In this document: piece after piece, positions 1-5,613 of the stretch
Numbering within the stretch: the stretch's first letter is position 1
Layout of the letters: the number at the start of each line of letters is the position of its first letter
Assembly: GCA_044870295.1 (NCBI GenBank)
Contig: JBIOYQ010000074.1
Coordinates: 1-5,650, forward strand
Reading direction: 5' to 3'
Source of the DNA: AC-52 sp044870295
GTDB lineage: Bacteria > Actinomycetota > UBA4738
Length of the DNA stretch: 5,650 nt
Translations under genes and position numbers: made by a program
The notes under the pieces: model-generated
The model's input: the letters and a program-made list of their open reading frames with translations, nothing else
The model's database searches: none
Told to the model about the DNA's origin: nothing

Positions 1-8
1 GGCGAGAC

Positions 9-1283
9 CTAGCGGGGCAGCGCGCCCAGTCGGAAGGGGCTCTCCAACAGGTCGCCGAACTCGTGCATGGCTCTGCCGGCTTCGGCGCCGTCCAATACCC
101 GGTGGTCGAACGACAGCGACAGCGTGACGGCGGGCCGGGCTTCGACCCGACCCTCCACCACCAGGGCTCGGGACTCGATCACGCCGATGGCCAGGATGCA
201 GGCCTCTGGGTGGTTGATGATCGGCGTCCCGTATTCGGCGCCGAAGGAGCCAACGTTCGTGACCGTGACCGTGCTCCCAGTGAGGTCCTCGGGGGCGGAC
301 GAACCCTCGCGCGCCGCGCGCACCAATCGGCCCATCTCGCCGGCGATCTCCTGGATGCCGAACCGGTCGGCATGCCGGACCACCGGCACCAGGAGACCCC
401 GCTCCGTGTCGGTGGCGATCCCCACGTGGATGTCGTGGCGCAGGACGATCTCAGAGGCGTCGGCGTCGAACGAGGCGTTGAGGGAGCGGAACTGCTGGAT
501 GATCTCCACGAAGCCGCGAACCAGGATGGGAAGGGCGGTGATCTTCGACCCGGTCTCCTCCTGCAGCTCCATGCGGAATGCCTCGAGGTTCGTGGCGTCG
601 ACGGTCAGGAAGGTGGTGACGTGAGGAATCTCCCGCGCGGACCGCGCCATCTTCTGGGCGATCAGCCGGCGGACCCCGCGGACCGGGATCCGTTCGTCGT
701 CGTCCGAGCCCGGCGGCGCTTGGGTGGACGGTCCGGAGTCGGCGGCGGCCTGGACATCCTCGCGGGTGACTCGGCCATCCGGGCCGGTGCCGGTGATCGA
801 CGCCAGGTCCACGCCGAGCTCCTTGGCCAGCCGGCGGACCGGGGGAGAGGTCGGCACGGGTCCGCGTCGTTCCCTACCTCCGGCTCTCTCGGCAGGTCTG
901 CTCTTGGCTGCGGGCTGCTCCTCGTCTTCCTCGACCCCATAGCCCACCAGGACCGCCCGGCGCTTCGGCCTGGCCTCCTCAGCGGCCTCGGGCCCGACCT
1001 CCTCGGCCGCCTGGGCCGCTTCGTGCGATGGCTCCGCCTCGTCATCCAGGCGGATGGTGACCAGCGGTCGACCCACTTCGACGACGTCTCCCTCCGCTGC
1101 GTGGAGCCGCTCGACCACACCTTCCCACGGCGACGGGATCTCCACCACGGCCTTCGCCGTGTTGACCTCCACCAGGACCTGGTTGAGGTCGACGCGGTCG
1201 CCCTCCTTGACCCGCCACGCCACGATCTCGGCGTCCTCCAACCCCTCGCCGAGGTCCGGCAGCAGGAACTCGCGGCCCGCCAT
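9..1283 (-). CDS. bkdC: Branched-chain 2-oxo acid dehydrogenase complex, E2 (dihydrolipoyl acyltransferase)
   Basis: This 424-residue protein is the E2 core of a 2-oxo acid dehydrogenase complex. It accepts the acyl group from E1 on a lipoyl arm and passes it to CoA in the cytosol. One lipoyl domain spans about residues 4-80, with the lipoylated lysine K44 in VEVNTAKA. A charged Ala/Glu/Arg linker follows (about 81-142), then a peripheral subunit-binding domain (about 145-180, TSPPVRRLAKELGV and GTGPDGRVTREDV). The catalytic domain (about 198-424) carries TVTNVGSFG (340-348) and the active-site motif DHRVLDG with H394 and D398. The start is the ATG at 1283, because the lipoyl domain begins at once (MAGREFLLPDLGEG); the frame stays open to 1379, but those extra residues have no domain match. 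The ATG overlaps the bkdB stop by one base (TGATG), with a weak GGTGA ten bases upstream. The acyl preference (branched chain rather than acetyl) is inferred from the operon and the TAK motif; a pyruvate-type E2 is the alternative. Confidence 0.93.
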   Translation of the reverse strand: MAGREFLLPDLGEGLEDAEIVAWRVKEGDRVDLNQVLVEVNTAKAVVEIPSPWEGVVERLHAAEGDVVEVGRPLVTIRLDDEAEPSHEAAQAAEEVGPEAAEEARPKRRAVLVGYGVEEDEEQPAAKSRPAERAGGRERRGPVPTSPPVRRLAKELGVDLASITGTGPDGRVTREDVQAAADSGPSTQAPPGSDDDERIPVRGVRRLIAQKMARSAREIPHVTTFLTVDATNLEAFRMELQEETGSKITALPILVRGFVEIIQQFRSLNASFDADASEIVLRHDIHVGIATDTERGLLVPVVRHADRFGIQEIAGEMGRLVRAAREGSSAPEDLTGSTVTVTNVGSFGAEYGTPIINHPEACILAIGVIESRALVVEGRVEARPAVTLSLSFDHRVLDGAEAGRAMHEFGDLLESPFRLGALPR

Positions 1284-2269
1284 CAGTAGCCCGTCACCCG
1301 GTCCACGGCGGCCAGGATGCGCTCGATCGACGGCAGGAAGTGCTGCTCGATGGTCGCTGGCGGGTAGGGCATGTCCCACCCGGTGACGCGGAGGACCGGC
1401 GCCTCGAGGTAGTCGAAGCAGTCCTCGACGATCCGCGCGACGACCTCGGCGCCGAAGCCCGCCGTCATGGGTGCTTCGTGCACCACCACCGCCCGGCCCG
1501 TCTTCCGAACGGACGAGGCCAGCAGATCCAGGTCCAACGGCACCAGCGACCGCAGATCGACCACCTCGATCTCCGTCCCGTCGTCCGATGATGCCCGCGT
1601 GGCCGCGGCCAACGATCGCGACACCATGGCGCCGTAGGCGATGACCGTGCAGTCGCTGCCCTCTCGAACCACCCGACCCTTCCCGATGGGCGATCCGCCG
1701 TCGCCGTTCGCCCGGAGCTCTCCTTCCTCCTTCGACCAGTACCGGCTCTTCGGCTCGAAAAAGATCACCGGGTCGGGATCGGCGATGGCGGCTCGCAGCA
1801 GCTGGTACGCGTCGACGGCGGAGGAGGGCACCACCACCTTCAGGCCGGCCGTGTGCGCGTAGTAGGCCTCCGGACTCTCGGAGTGATGCTCGGCGGCGCC
1901 GATCCCGCCGGCGAATGGGATGCGGATGACGAGCGGGACCGGCTGCCGGCCGCGGGAGCGGAACCGGTACTTGGCGATGTGGCTGATCACCTGGTCCAGC
2001 GCGGGGTAGGAGAACCCCTCGAACTGCATCTCCGCCACCGGACGCCAGCCTGCCAGGGCCAGGCCCAGCGAGACCCCGGCGATGGCGGCCTCGGCCAGCG
2101 GCGTATCGAACACCCGCTCCGACCCGAACTCGTCCTGCAGGCCGTCGGTCACCCGGAACACGCCGCCCAGGCGTCCGACGTCCTCGCCCAGGACCAGTGT
2201 CCGCGGGTCCTGCGCCAGCGAGTCGCGGAGCGCCTGGTTGATGGCCTTCACCATGGTGACCTCAGCCAC
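1283..2269 (-). CDS. bkdB: Branched-chain 2-oxo acid dehydrogenase complex, E1 beta subunit
   Basis: This is the beta chain of the heterotetrameric thiamine-diphosphate E1, which decarboxylates the 2-oxo acid and acylates the E2 lipoyl group. With the GTG start at 2269 it has 328 residues, normal for the family. The N-terminal transketolase-like pyrimidine-binding domain shows LGEDVG (about 27-32) and DTPLAE, whose E60 aligns with the glutamate that contacts the ThDP aminopyrimidine. HSESPEAYYAH begins at H129, matching the catalytic histidine of branched-chain E1 beta. FFEPKSRYW (170-178) resembles branched-chain enzymes (FFEPK) more than pyruvate enzymes. The C-terminal transketolase domain fills about 195-320. 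An ATG nine bases upstream (2278) would give 331 residues, but a perfect AGGAGG abuts that ATG and lies nine bases before the GTG, and MAEVTMVKAIN is a typical family N-terminus. The gene overlaps the end of bkdA and is probably translationally coupled to it. Confidence 0.93.
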   Translation of the reverse strand: MAEVTMVKAINQALRDSLAQDPRTLVLGEDVGRLGGVFRVTDGLQDEFGSERVFDTPLAEAAIAGVSLGLALAGWRPVAEMQFEGFSYPALDQVISHIAKYRFRSRGRQPVPLVIRIPFAGGIGAAEHHSESPEAYYAHTAGLKVVVPSSAVDAYQLLRAAIADPDPVIFFEPKSRYWSKEEGELRANGDGGSPIGKGRVVREGSDCTVIAYGAMVSRSLAAATRASSDDGTEIEVVDLRSLVPLDLDLLASSVRKTGRAVVVHEAPMTAGFGAEVVARIVEDCFDYLEAPVLRVTGWDMPYPPATIEQHFLPSIERILAAVDRVTGY

Positions 2270-3332
2270 CGTCGGCATCCTCCTCCCGGGCGAACCGCAG
2301 GGCCTCCTCCTTCTGCCGTGCCAGGTGGGGCGGCAGGTCGGCGAACACCCACTCGAACAGCTCGGCGACCGGCCGCGGCCCCGACTCGGTCACGCCCTTG
2401 CGCATCCGCTGGGCGAAGTCCTTCCCTTGCTGCTCCACCTCGTCGAAGAACCCCGCGTCCGCCGTTCCGGTGGTCTCCAGCCACCCGCGGTAGCGCTCCA
2501 GGGGGTCGCGGGCCTTCCACCCGGCAACCTCGTCCTCCGAGCGGTATCGCGACGCGTCGTCGGCGGTCGAATGCGGGCCCAGGCGATACGTCACCGCCTC
2601 GATCAGCGTCGGCACGCCGTCGTCGCGAGCCCGGGCGGCCGCTTCTCGCGTCGCCTGATACACGGCGAGCACGTCGTTGCCATCCACCCGCACGCCGGGG
2701 AAGCCGTACGCGTCGGCCTTGCGCCAGATCGGGGCCACCGTCTGCGCCGACAGCGGCACCGAGATGGCCCACTGGTTGTTCTGGCAGAAGAACACGACCG
2801 GCGCCTTGAAGACGGCCGCGAAGTTGCAGCCTTCGTGGAAGTCACCCTCGCTGGTCGCGCCGTCGCCGAAGTACACCAGCGAGCACAGCGAGATCCCGTC
2901 CATCTTCGCGCCCATCGCGTAGCCGACCGCGTGCAGGATCTGGGAGCCCACTGGCACGCTGACGTAGCCGAATCGGTGGGCGTTCGCGTCGTAGGTCCCG
3001 CCGTGCCACGTGGCCCGATAGAAGTGGAGGTATTCGACCAGGTCGACGCCTCGCACCACGGCCGCGCCCAGCTCCCGATAGGACGGGAAGATCCAGTCGG
3101 ACTCTTCCAACGCGAAGGCGCTCCCCACCTGGGCGGCCTCCTGGCCGATCAACGGGGGATACACGGCCAGCTCGCCCTGACGTTGCAACGCGGTGGCCTC
3201 GAGGTCCGCCCTCCGCGTCAGCGCCATCAGTCGGTACAGCTCGCGGAGGTCCTCTTCCTTCAGGTCGAGGCTGGATGGGTCGGGATCCGCACCGCCGTCC
3301 GATGAGAGGACCTGCAACGGTTCGTCGTTCAT
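2262..3332 (-). CDS. bkdA: Branched-chain 2-oxo acid dehydrogenase complex, E1 alpha subunit
   Basis: This 356-residue protein is the ThDP-binding alpha chain of E1, partner of the beta chain encoded next. After an acidic lead of about 25 residues come ELYRLMALTRRADLEATALQRQGEL and PPLIGQEAAQVG, typical of the family. The ThDP/Mg signature runs from GDG (156-158) to NN (185-186). The mobile loop YRLGPHSTADDASRYRSEDE (249-268) carries R250, H254 and S255, aligning with the phosphorylatable loop of mitochondrial branched-chain E1 alpha; HSTADD rather than the HSMSDP of pyruvate enzymes favours a branched-chain substrate. That preference is inference, since close relatives are often annotated as pyruvate dehydrogenase E1 alpha. 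The ATG at 3332 forms an ATGA overlap with the bcd stop, with AGGA four bases upstream (3337-3340). No E1 kinase or phosphatase is seen in the window. Confidence 0.94.
   Translation of the reverse strand: MNDEPLQVLSSDGGADPDPSSLDLKEEDLRELYRLMALTRRADLEATALQRQGELAVYPPLIGQEAAQVGSAFALEESDWIFPSYRELGAAVVRGVDLVEYLHFYRATWHGGTYDANAHRFGYVSVPVGSQILHAVGYAMGAKMDGISLCSLVYFGDGATSEGDFHEGCNFAAVFKAPVVFFCQNNQWAISVPLSAQTVAPIWRKADAYGFPGVRVDGNDVLAVYQATREAAARARDDGVPTLIEAVTYRLGPHSTADDASRYRSEDEVAGWKARDPLERYRGWLETTGTADAGFFDEVEQQGKDFAQRMRKGVTESGPRPVAELFEWVFADLPPHLARQKEEALRFAREEDADGG
2279..2287 (-). promoter_or_regulatory. Shine-Dalgarno sequence of bkdB inside the 3' end of bkdA
   Basis: The minus strand reads GGGAGGAGG here, the best ribosome binding site in the operon, within the last codons of the E1 alpha gene (the RE-E-D part of its tail). 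Its AGGAGG core has no gap to the ATG at 2278 and nine bases to the GTG at 2269, so it argues for the GTG start. A ribosome using the upstream GGAGG register (2282-2286) would have only three bases to the ATG, which is short. Confidence 0.7.
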
Positions 3333-4435
3333 CCGTTCCTGGCCCAGATCTTCGCCCAGCCACGGCCGCCGGGGACCCAGTACAGGCGAACGCGCCCGAT
3401 CTTCCCGATGCGCTCGAGGGCGAACGCGTCGGCGGCCGCGGCCGTGGAGATGTGCCGGTCGCGGGCGATATGGAAGATCTCGCGCAAGGTCCGGTACACG
3501 GACTGGATGCGAGCCTTCGCCCGTTCGGGGTTATATCCCTGGAGCTCGTCGGCGACGTTGATCAGCCCGCCGGCGTTGATCACGTAGTCGGGGGCGTACA
3601 GGATGCCCAGGTCTGCCAGGGCCTCGCCGTGCTCCGGCCGCTCCAGCTGGTTGTTGGCCGATCCCGCCACCACGCGGCACTTCAACTCCGGGATGGTGTC
3701 GTCCCGTAACACGGCCCCCATGGCGCACGGGGCGAAGATGTCGCACTCCTGCGCGTGAATCTTGTCGGGCTCGGCGGTCTCCACGCCGAAGTCGCGGACG
3801 ACCCGGCCGACCGCGTCCACGTCGACGTCGCTCACCACCACGCTGGCGCCGCCGTCTTCCACCAGCTGCTTCACCAGGTGATAGCCCACCTTCCCCACGC
3901 CCTGGACGGCGACCCGGCGGCCCTTCAGGGAGTGCTCCTGCCAGGCCTCCTCCACGCATGCCTGCAACCCGAGGTAGACGCCGTACGCGGTGACGGGCGA
4001 CGGGTCTCCCGAGCCGCCCAGCTCCGGTGAGACGCCCGTCACATAGCGGGTCTCCCTCCGGATCAGGTCCATGTCGTCCCGATCGGTCCCGATGTCCTCG
4101 GCCGTGATGTACCGGCCACCCAGCGTCTCGAGGAACCGGCCGTACGCGCGCAGCAGCTCCTCGCTCTTGATGCGCTTGGGGTCGCCGACGATCACGGCCT
4201 TGCCCCCACCGAGGTCCAGGCCGGCCGCGGCGGCCTTGTAGGTCATGCCGCGGGACAGGCGGAGGACGTCGCGCAGGGCGTCCTCGTCCGATGCGAAGGG
4301 GTAGAAGCGCGTCCCACCGAGGGCGGGGCCCAACGTGGTGGAGTGGATGGCCACGATCGCGCGAAGCCCCGTCGGAGGATCGTGGAAGAACACGACCTCC
4401 TCGTATTCACCGTCGAGCTGCTCGAAGACGTCCAC
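3329..4435 (-). CDS. bcd: Leucine/valine (branched-chain amino acid) dehydrogenase, Glu/Leu/Phe/Val dehydrogenase family
   Basis: This 368-residue NAD-dependent oxidoreductase reversibly deaminates branched-chain amino acids to 2-oxo acids and ammonia in the cytosol. The N-terminal catalytic domain has ALGGTRFYPF (38-47), RGMTYKAAAAGLDLGGGKA with K67 and K79 (the two catalytic-site lysines of leucine dehydrogenase), and TAEDIGT with D114. The Rossmann domain shows GVGKVG (179-184) with acidic D203 at the end of the next strand, fitting NAD rather than NADP. GSANNQL (258-264) and PDYVINAGGLINVADE (282-297) complete the family pattern. Length is normal; the tryptophan-rich tail after about residue 350 is less typical. 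The start is GTG at 4435: an in-frame stop lies at 4490-4492, no ATG or GTG lies between, and MDVFEQL matches usual N-termini. There is no Shine-Dalgarno, consistent with a very short leader. As the first gene of the operon it supplies the substrates for E1. Leucine, valine or phenylalanine preference cannot be told apart by reading. Confidence 0.94.
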   Translation of the reverse strand: MDVFEQLDGEYEEVVFFHDPPTGLRAIVAIHSTTLGPALGGTRFYPFASDEDALRDVLRLSRGMTYKAAAAGLDLGGGKAVIVGDPKRIKSEELLRAYGRFLETLGGRYITAEDIGTDRDDMDLIRRETRYVTGVSPELGGSGDPSPVTAYGVYLGLQACVEEAWQEHSLKGRRVAVQGVGKVGYHLVKQLVEDGGASVVVSDVDVDAVGRVVRDFGVETAEPDKIHAQECDIFAPCAMGAVLRDDTIPELKCRVVAGSANNQLERPEHGEALADLGILYAPDYVINAGGLINVADELQGYNPERAKARIQSVYRTLREIFHIARDRHISTAAAADAFALERIGKIGRVRLYWVPGGRGWAKIWARNG

Positions 4436-4448
4436 GTAGGGTTCGGCG

Positions 4449-4454
4449 AGTCTA
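4449..4454 (-). promoter_or_regulatory. Candidate extended -10 box of the bcd-bkdABC operon
   Basis: The minus strand reads TGCTAGACT, so TAGACT is preceded by a TGn extended -10 element. Transcription would begin about seven bases on, near 4442, leaving a leader of only six or seven bases before the GTG at 4435. No good -35 hexamer is seen at 16-19 bases spacing, which the extended -10 could offset. The absence of a Shine-Dalgarno before bcd fits this placement. Confidence 0.5.
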
Positions 4455-4475
4455 GCAAACGGGCATTTCTGGACT
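4449..4475. repeat. Imperfect inverted repeat over the bcd promoter, possible operator
   Basis: AGTCTAG (4449-4455) and CTGGACT (4469-4475) are inverted copies matching at six of seven positions, with arm starts 20 bases apart, about two helical turns. The left arm contains the whole -10 box of bcd. A dimeric regulator bound here could block the operon, but arms this short in a GC-rich genome may also be chance. Confidence 0.3.
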
Positions 4476-4490
4476 GCTCGACCCTCGCAC

Positions 4491-4496
4491 TAGAAT
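4491..4496 (+). promoter_or_regulatory. Candidate -10 box giving a leaderless mRNA for the 4503 gene
   Basis: TAGAAT matches five of six positions of the TATAAT consensus and ends six bases before the ATG at 4503, so the expected start of transcription is at or next to the A of the start codon. The intervening bases (GCGCGG) leave no room for a ribosome binding site. No convincing -35 hexamer is seen. CGCA (4486-4489) and TGCG (4496-4499) form a small inverted repeat around the box. Confidence 0.6.
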
Positions 4497-4502
4497 GCGC
4501 GG

Positions 4503-5318
4503 ATGATTCCGTGCGCCTACCTTCGGGTGTTCCGGCCGCTGGAGTCGTTCGACCAGGAGGAGCGGGAGCACTGGGAACGCTTCATCGCCGGTGGGGGAGC
4601 GCCGCCGGTGGCCAGGCCCGTCTATCGTGACGAGGCCACCGAACGCCAACGGCGCGTCGGGTTGCTCGCCTCCGCCGACGGCGAACACGCGGACGTCCGG
4701 TTGGTCGACGGCACCTATTACGTGTGTCCGTGGCGGACAAGACTCCGGATCCTGACCGGCATCCTGTCGCTGCGGGAGTCCGCACCCGCCGAGATGGTCG
4801 ATGCGTTCGTCCCCGAGTCGGAGGCCCGCAGGGCCGCCCGGGAGCTGGCCCGGATCAAGCGACGCGACCCCACTGCGGCGCCGGCCATGCTGCAGAGCCC
4901 GTGGCACGTGCCCGTTCGATGGTTCGTGCTGGTGGACGATCCGGAGCGGCGGCTGGTGGAGACGCCCTCGGGAGAATTCCGGATGCTCTACTGGACGCCC
5001 ATCGGCCTGGCGCGCAAGCGCTGCGAACGCGCGTTGCAGGTGCTTCGCCGATCGGAGCTCGAGCCCGTGGCCGAGCCGGTCCGCGAGCTGGCCGAGTGGC
5101 TCTCGAGGTTCCCCCGCGACGCCGTGGTCGAGCTGGACTACGGATCGGTGTCGGCGATGTTCACTTGGGACGAGCTGGACAACGACCACAGCGGCCGCGA
5201 CCTGCAAGAGGCGGTGGAGGCGCTGGCTGGGCCGGCAGGCATGGCGCGAGCCGCCGAGCTGTACCAGACCGTGGCCAACCGGTGGGCCGAGACGCTCAAT
5301 CGGGAGTCCCTGAACTAG
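4503..5318 (+). CDS. Conserved-looking protein of unknown function, probably actinobacterial
   Basis: I do not recognise a characterised family in this 271-residue protein; the N-terminus MIPCAYLRVFRPLESF followed by EREHWERFI resembles uncharacterised actinobacterial proteins I have a vague memory of. It has no signal peptide and no membrane segment, so it is probably cytosolic. Notable stretches are TYYVCPWRTRLRILTG (71-86), VRWFVLVDDPERR (138-150), FRMLYWTPIGLARKRCERAL (159-178) and VSAMFTWDELDNDHSGRDL (216-234), alternating hydrophobic strands with charged helices. Cysteines at 4, 75 and 174 are scattered, not a metal-site pattern. No catalytic motif is visible. The start is firm: an in-frame TAG lies at 4491-4493, inside the -10 box, ATG 4503 is the first start after it, and the next methionine is residue 98. 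Codon use matches the neighbours. It is divergent from the bcd operon and convergent with the tRNAs; neither context gives it a role. Confidence 0.85.
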   Translation: MIPCAYLRVFRPLESFDQEEREHWERFIAGGGAPPVARPVYRDEATERQRRVGLLASADGEHADVRLVDGTYYVCPWRTRLRILTGILSLRESAPAEMVDAFVPESEARRAARELARIKRRDPTAAPAMLQSPWHVPVRWFVLVDDPERRLVETPSGEFRMLYWTPIGLARKRCERALQVLRRSELEPVAEPVRELAEWLSRFPRDAVVELDYGSVSAMFTWDELDNDHSGRDLQEAVEALAGPAGMARAAELYQTVANRWAETLNRESLN

Positions 5319-5322
5319 CCGG

Positions 5323-5398
5323 TGGTGGCGAGGGGCAGAATCGAACTGCCGACACCGCGGTTTTCAGCCGCGTGCTCTGCCAACTGAGCTACCTCGCC
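5323..5398 (-). tRNA. tRNA-Phe (anticodon GAA), CCA encoded
   Basis: The minus strand folds as a standard cloverleaf: acceptor GGCGAGG with CCTCGCC, D stem GCTC/GAGC with an eight-base loop, anticodon stem CGCGG/CCGCG with loop CTGAAAA (anticodon GAA at 5363-5365), a five-base variable loop, and T stem GGCAG/CTGCC with loop TTCGATT. The 73-base body ends at 5326 with discriminator A, and CCA is encoded at 5325-5323. It is the last gene of the Glu-Asp-Phe cluster and ends four bases from the stop codon of the convergent protein gene. Confidence 0.97.
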
Positions 5399-5410
5399 GA
5401 GAGTGGCCGG

Positions 5411-5486
5411 CGGTCCCGACGGGATTCGAACCCGCGACCTCCACCTTGACAGGGTGGCGAGCACAGCCAGGCTGCTCTACGGGACC
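5411..5486 (-). tRNA. tRNA-Asp (anticodon GTC)
   Basis: The minus strand shows acceptor GGTCCCG with CGGGACC, D stem GAGC/GCTC with an eleven-base loop (AGCCTGGCTGT), anticodon stem CCACC/GGTGG with loop CTGTCAA (anticodon GTC at 5448-5450), and T arm GCGGG-TTCGAAT-CCCGT. The discriminator is G, as expected for Asp. The next three bases are CCG, so CCA is not encoded and must be added enzymatically. The last D-loop base (position 21) is T rather than the usual A. Spacers of 12 bases separate it from both neighbours, so all three are likely cut from one precursor. Confidence 0.96.
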
Positions 5487-5498
5487 CTATGCGGTTCG

Positions 5499-5571
5499 TG
5501 CCCCCAACGGGATTCGAACCCGTGTCTCCGCCTTGAAAGGGCGATATCCTGGGCCGCTAGACGATGGGGGC
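5499..5571 (-). tRNA. tRNA-Glu (anticodon TTC)
   Basis: The minus strand shows acceptor GCCCCCA with TGGGGGC, D stem GTCT/GGAT with G-T pairs and loop AGCGGCCCA, anticodon stem TCGCC/GGCGG with loop CTTTCAA (anticodon TTC at 5535-5537), a four-base variable loop, T arm ACGGG-TTCGAAT-CCCGT and discriminator A. CCA is not encoded (CGA follows). It is the first gene of the cluster. The product decodes GAA and GAG and, in bacteria with the transamidation or C5 haem pathways, can also feed Gln-tRNA or tetrapyrrole synthesis; that is general knowledge, not seen here. Confidence 0.96.
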
Positions 5572-5578
5572 AAGCCCC

Positions 5579-5600
5579 GCGCCCCCCGACCCGGGGGCAC
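5579..5600 (-). other. GC hairpin in the leader of the tRNA cluster
   Basis: The arms 5593-5600 (GTGCCCCC on the minus strand) and 5579-5586 (GGGGGCGC) can form an 8-bp stem with one G-T pair and a six-base loop. It lies between the putative -10 box and tRNA-Glu, so it would sit at the 5' end of the precursor RNA. No T-run follows on either strand, so an ordinary rho-independent terminator is unlikely. Its GCCCCC/GGGGGC core is identical to the first six acceptor pairs of tRNA-Glu. Confidence 0.5.
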
Positions 5601-5607
5601 CTGGGCC

Positions 5608-5613
5608 AGTATA
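5608..5613 (-). promoter_or_regulatory. Candidate -10 box of the tRNA-Glu-Asp-Phe cluster
   Basis: The minus strand reads TATACT, five of six to TATAAT, in an otherwise very GC-rich stretch. Transcription would start near 5601, giving a leader of about 30 bases before tRNA-Glu at 5571. The hexamer at 17 bases spacing (TGGGGC, 5631-5636) is a poor -35, so the upstream element is uncertain; the window ends soon after. Confidence 0.5.

Noticed and set aside
63..1289. A 408-codon open frame on the plus strand opposite bkdC.
   Set aside because: It is antisense to a clearly recognised E2 gene, its translation is low-complexity (rich in Arg, Gly, Asp, His), and such frames are normal opposite high-GC genes.
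1284..1379. N-terminal extension of the E2 frame to an upstream start at 1379.
   Set aside because: The extra 32 residues are Arg/Pro/Ala-rich, have no domain match and lie wholly inside the end of bkdB; the ATG at 1283 starts directly at the lipoyl domain.
1853..3305. Two long overlapping plus-strand open frames (1853-2809 and 2082-3305) opposite bkdB and bkdA.
   Set aside because: Both are antisense shadows of well-matched E1 genes, with Arg/Pro-rich or His/Arg/Val-rich translations and no domain motif.
4452..5207. A 251-codon minus-strand open frame opposite the unknown plus-strand gene.
   Set aside because: The plus-strand frame has a better start, a -10 box at the right distance and a more protein-like composition with aromatic core motifs; the minus frame is rich in Gln, His, Arg and Pro. 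Because the plus gene is itself uncharacterised, this was weighed more carefully than the other shadows.
5579..5600. The GC hairpin as an intrinsic terminator.
   Set aside because: No T-run follows the stem on either strand, and the hairpin sits between a -10 box and a tRNA on the same strand, so leader RNA is the simpler reading.
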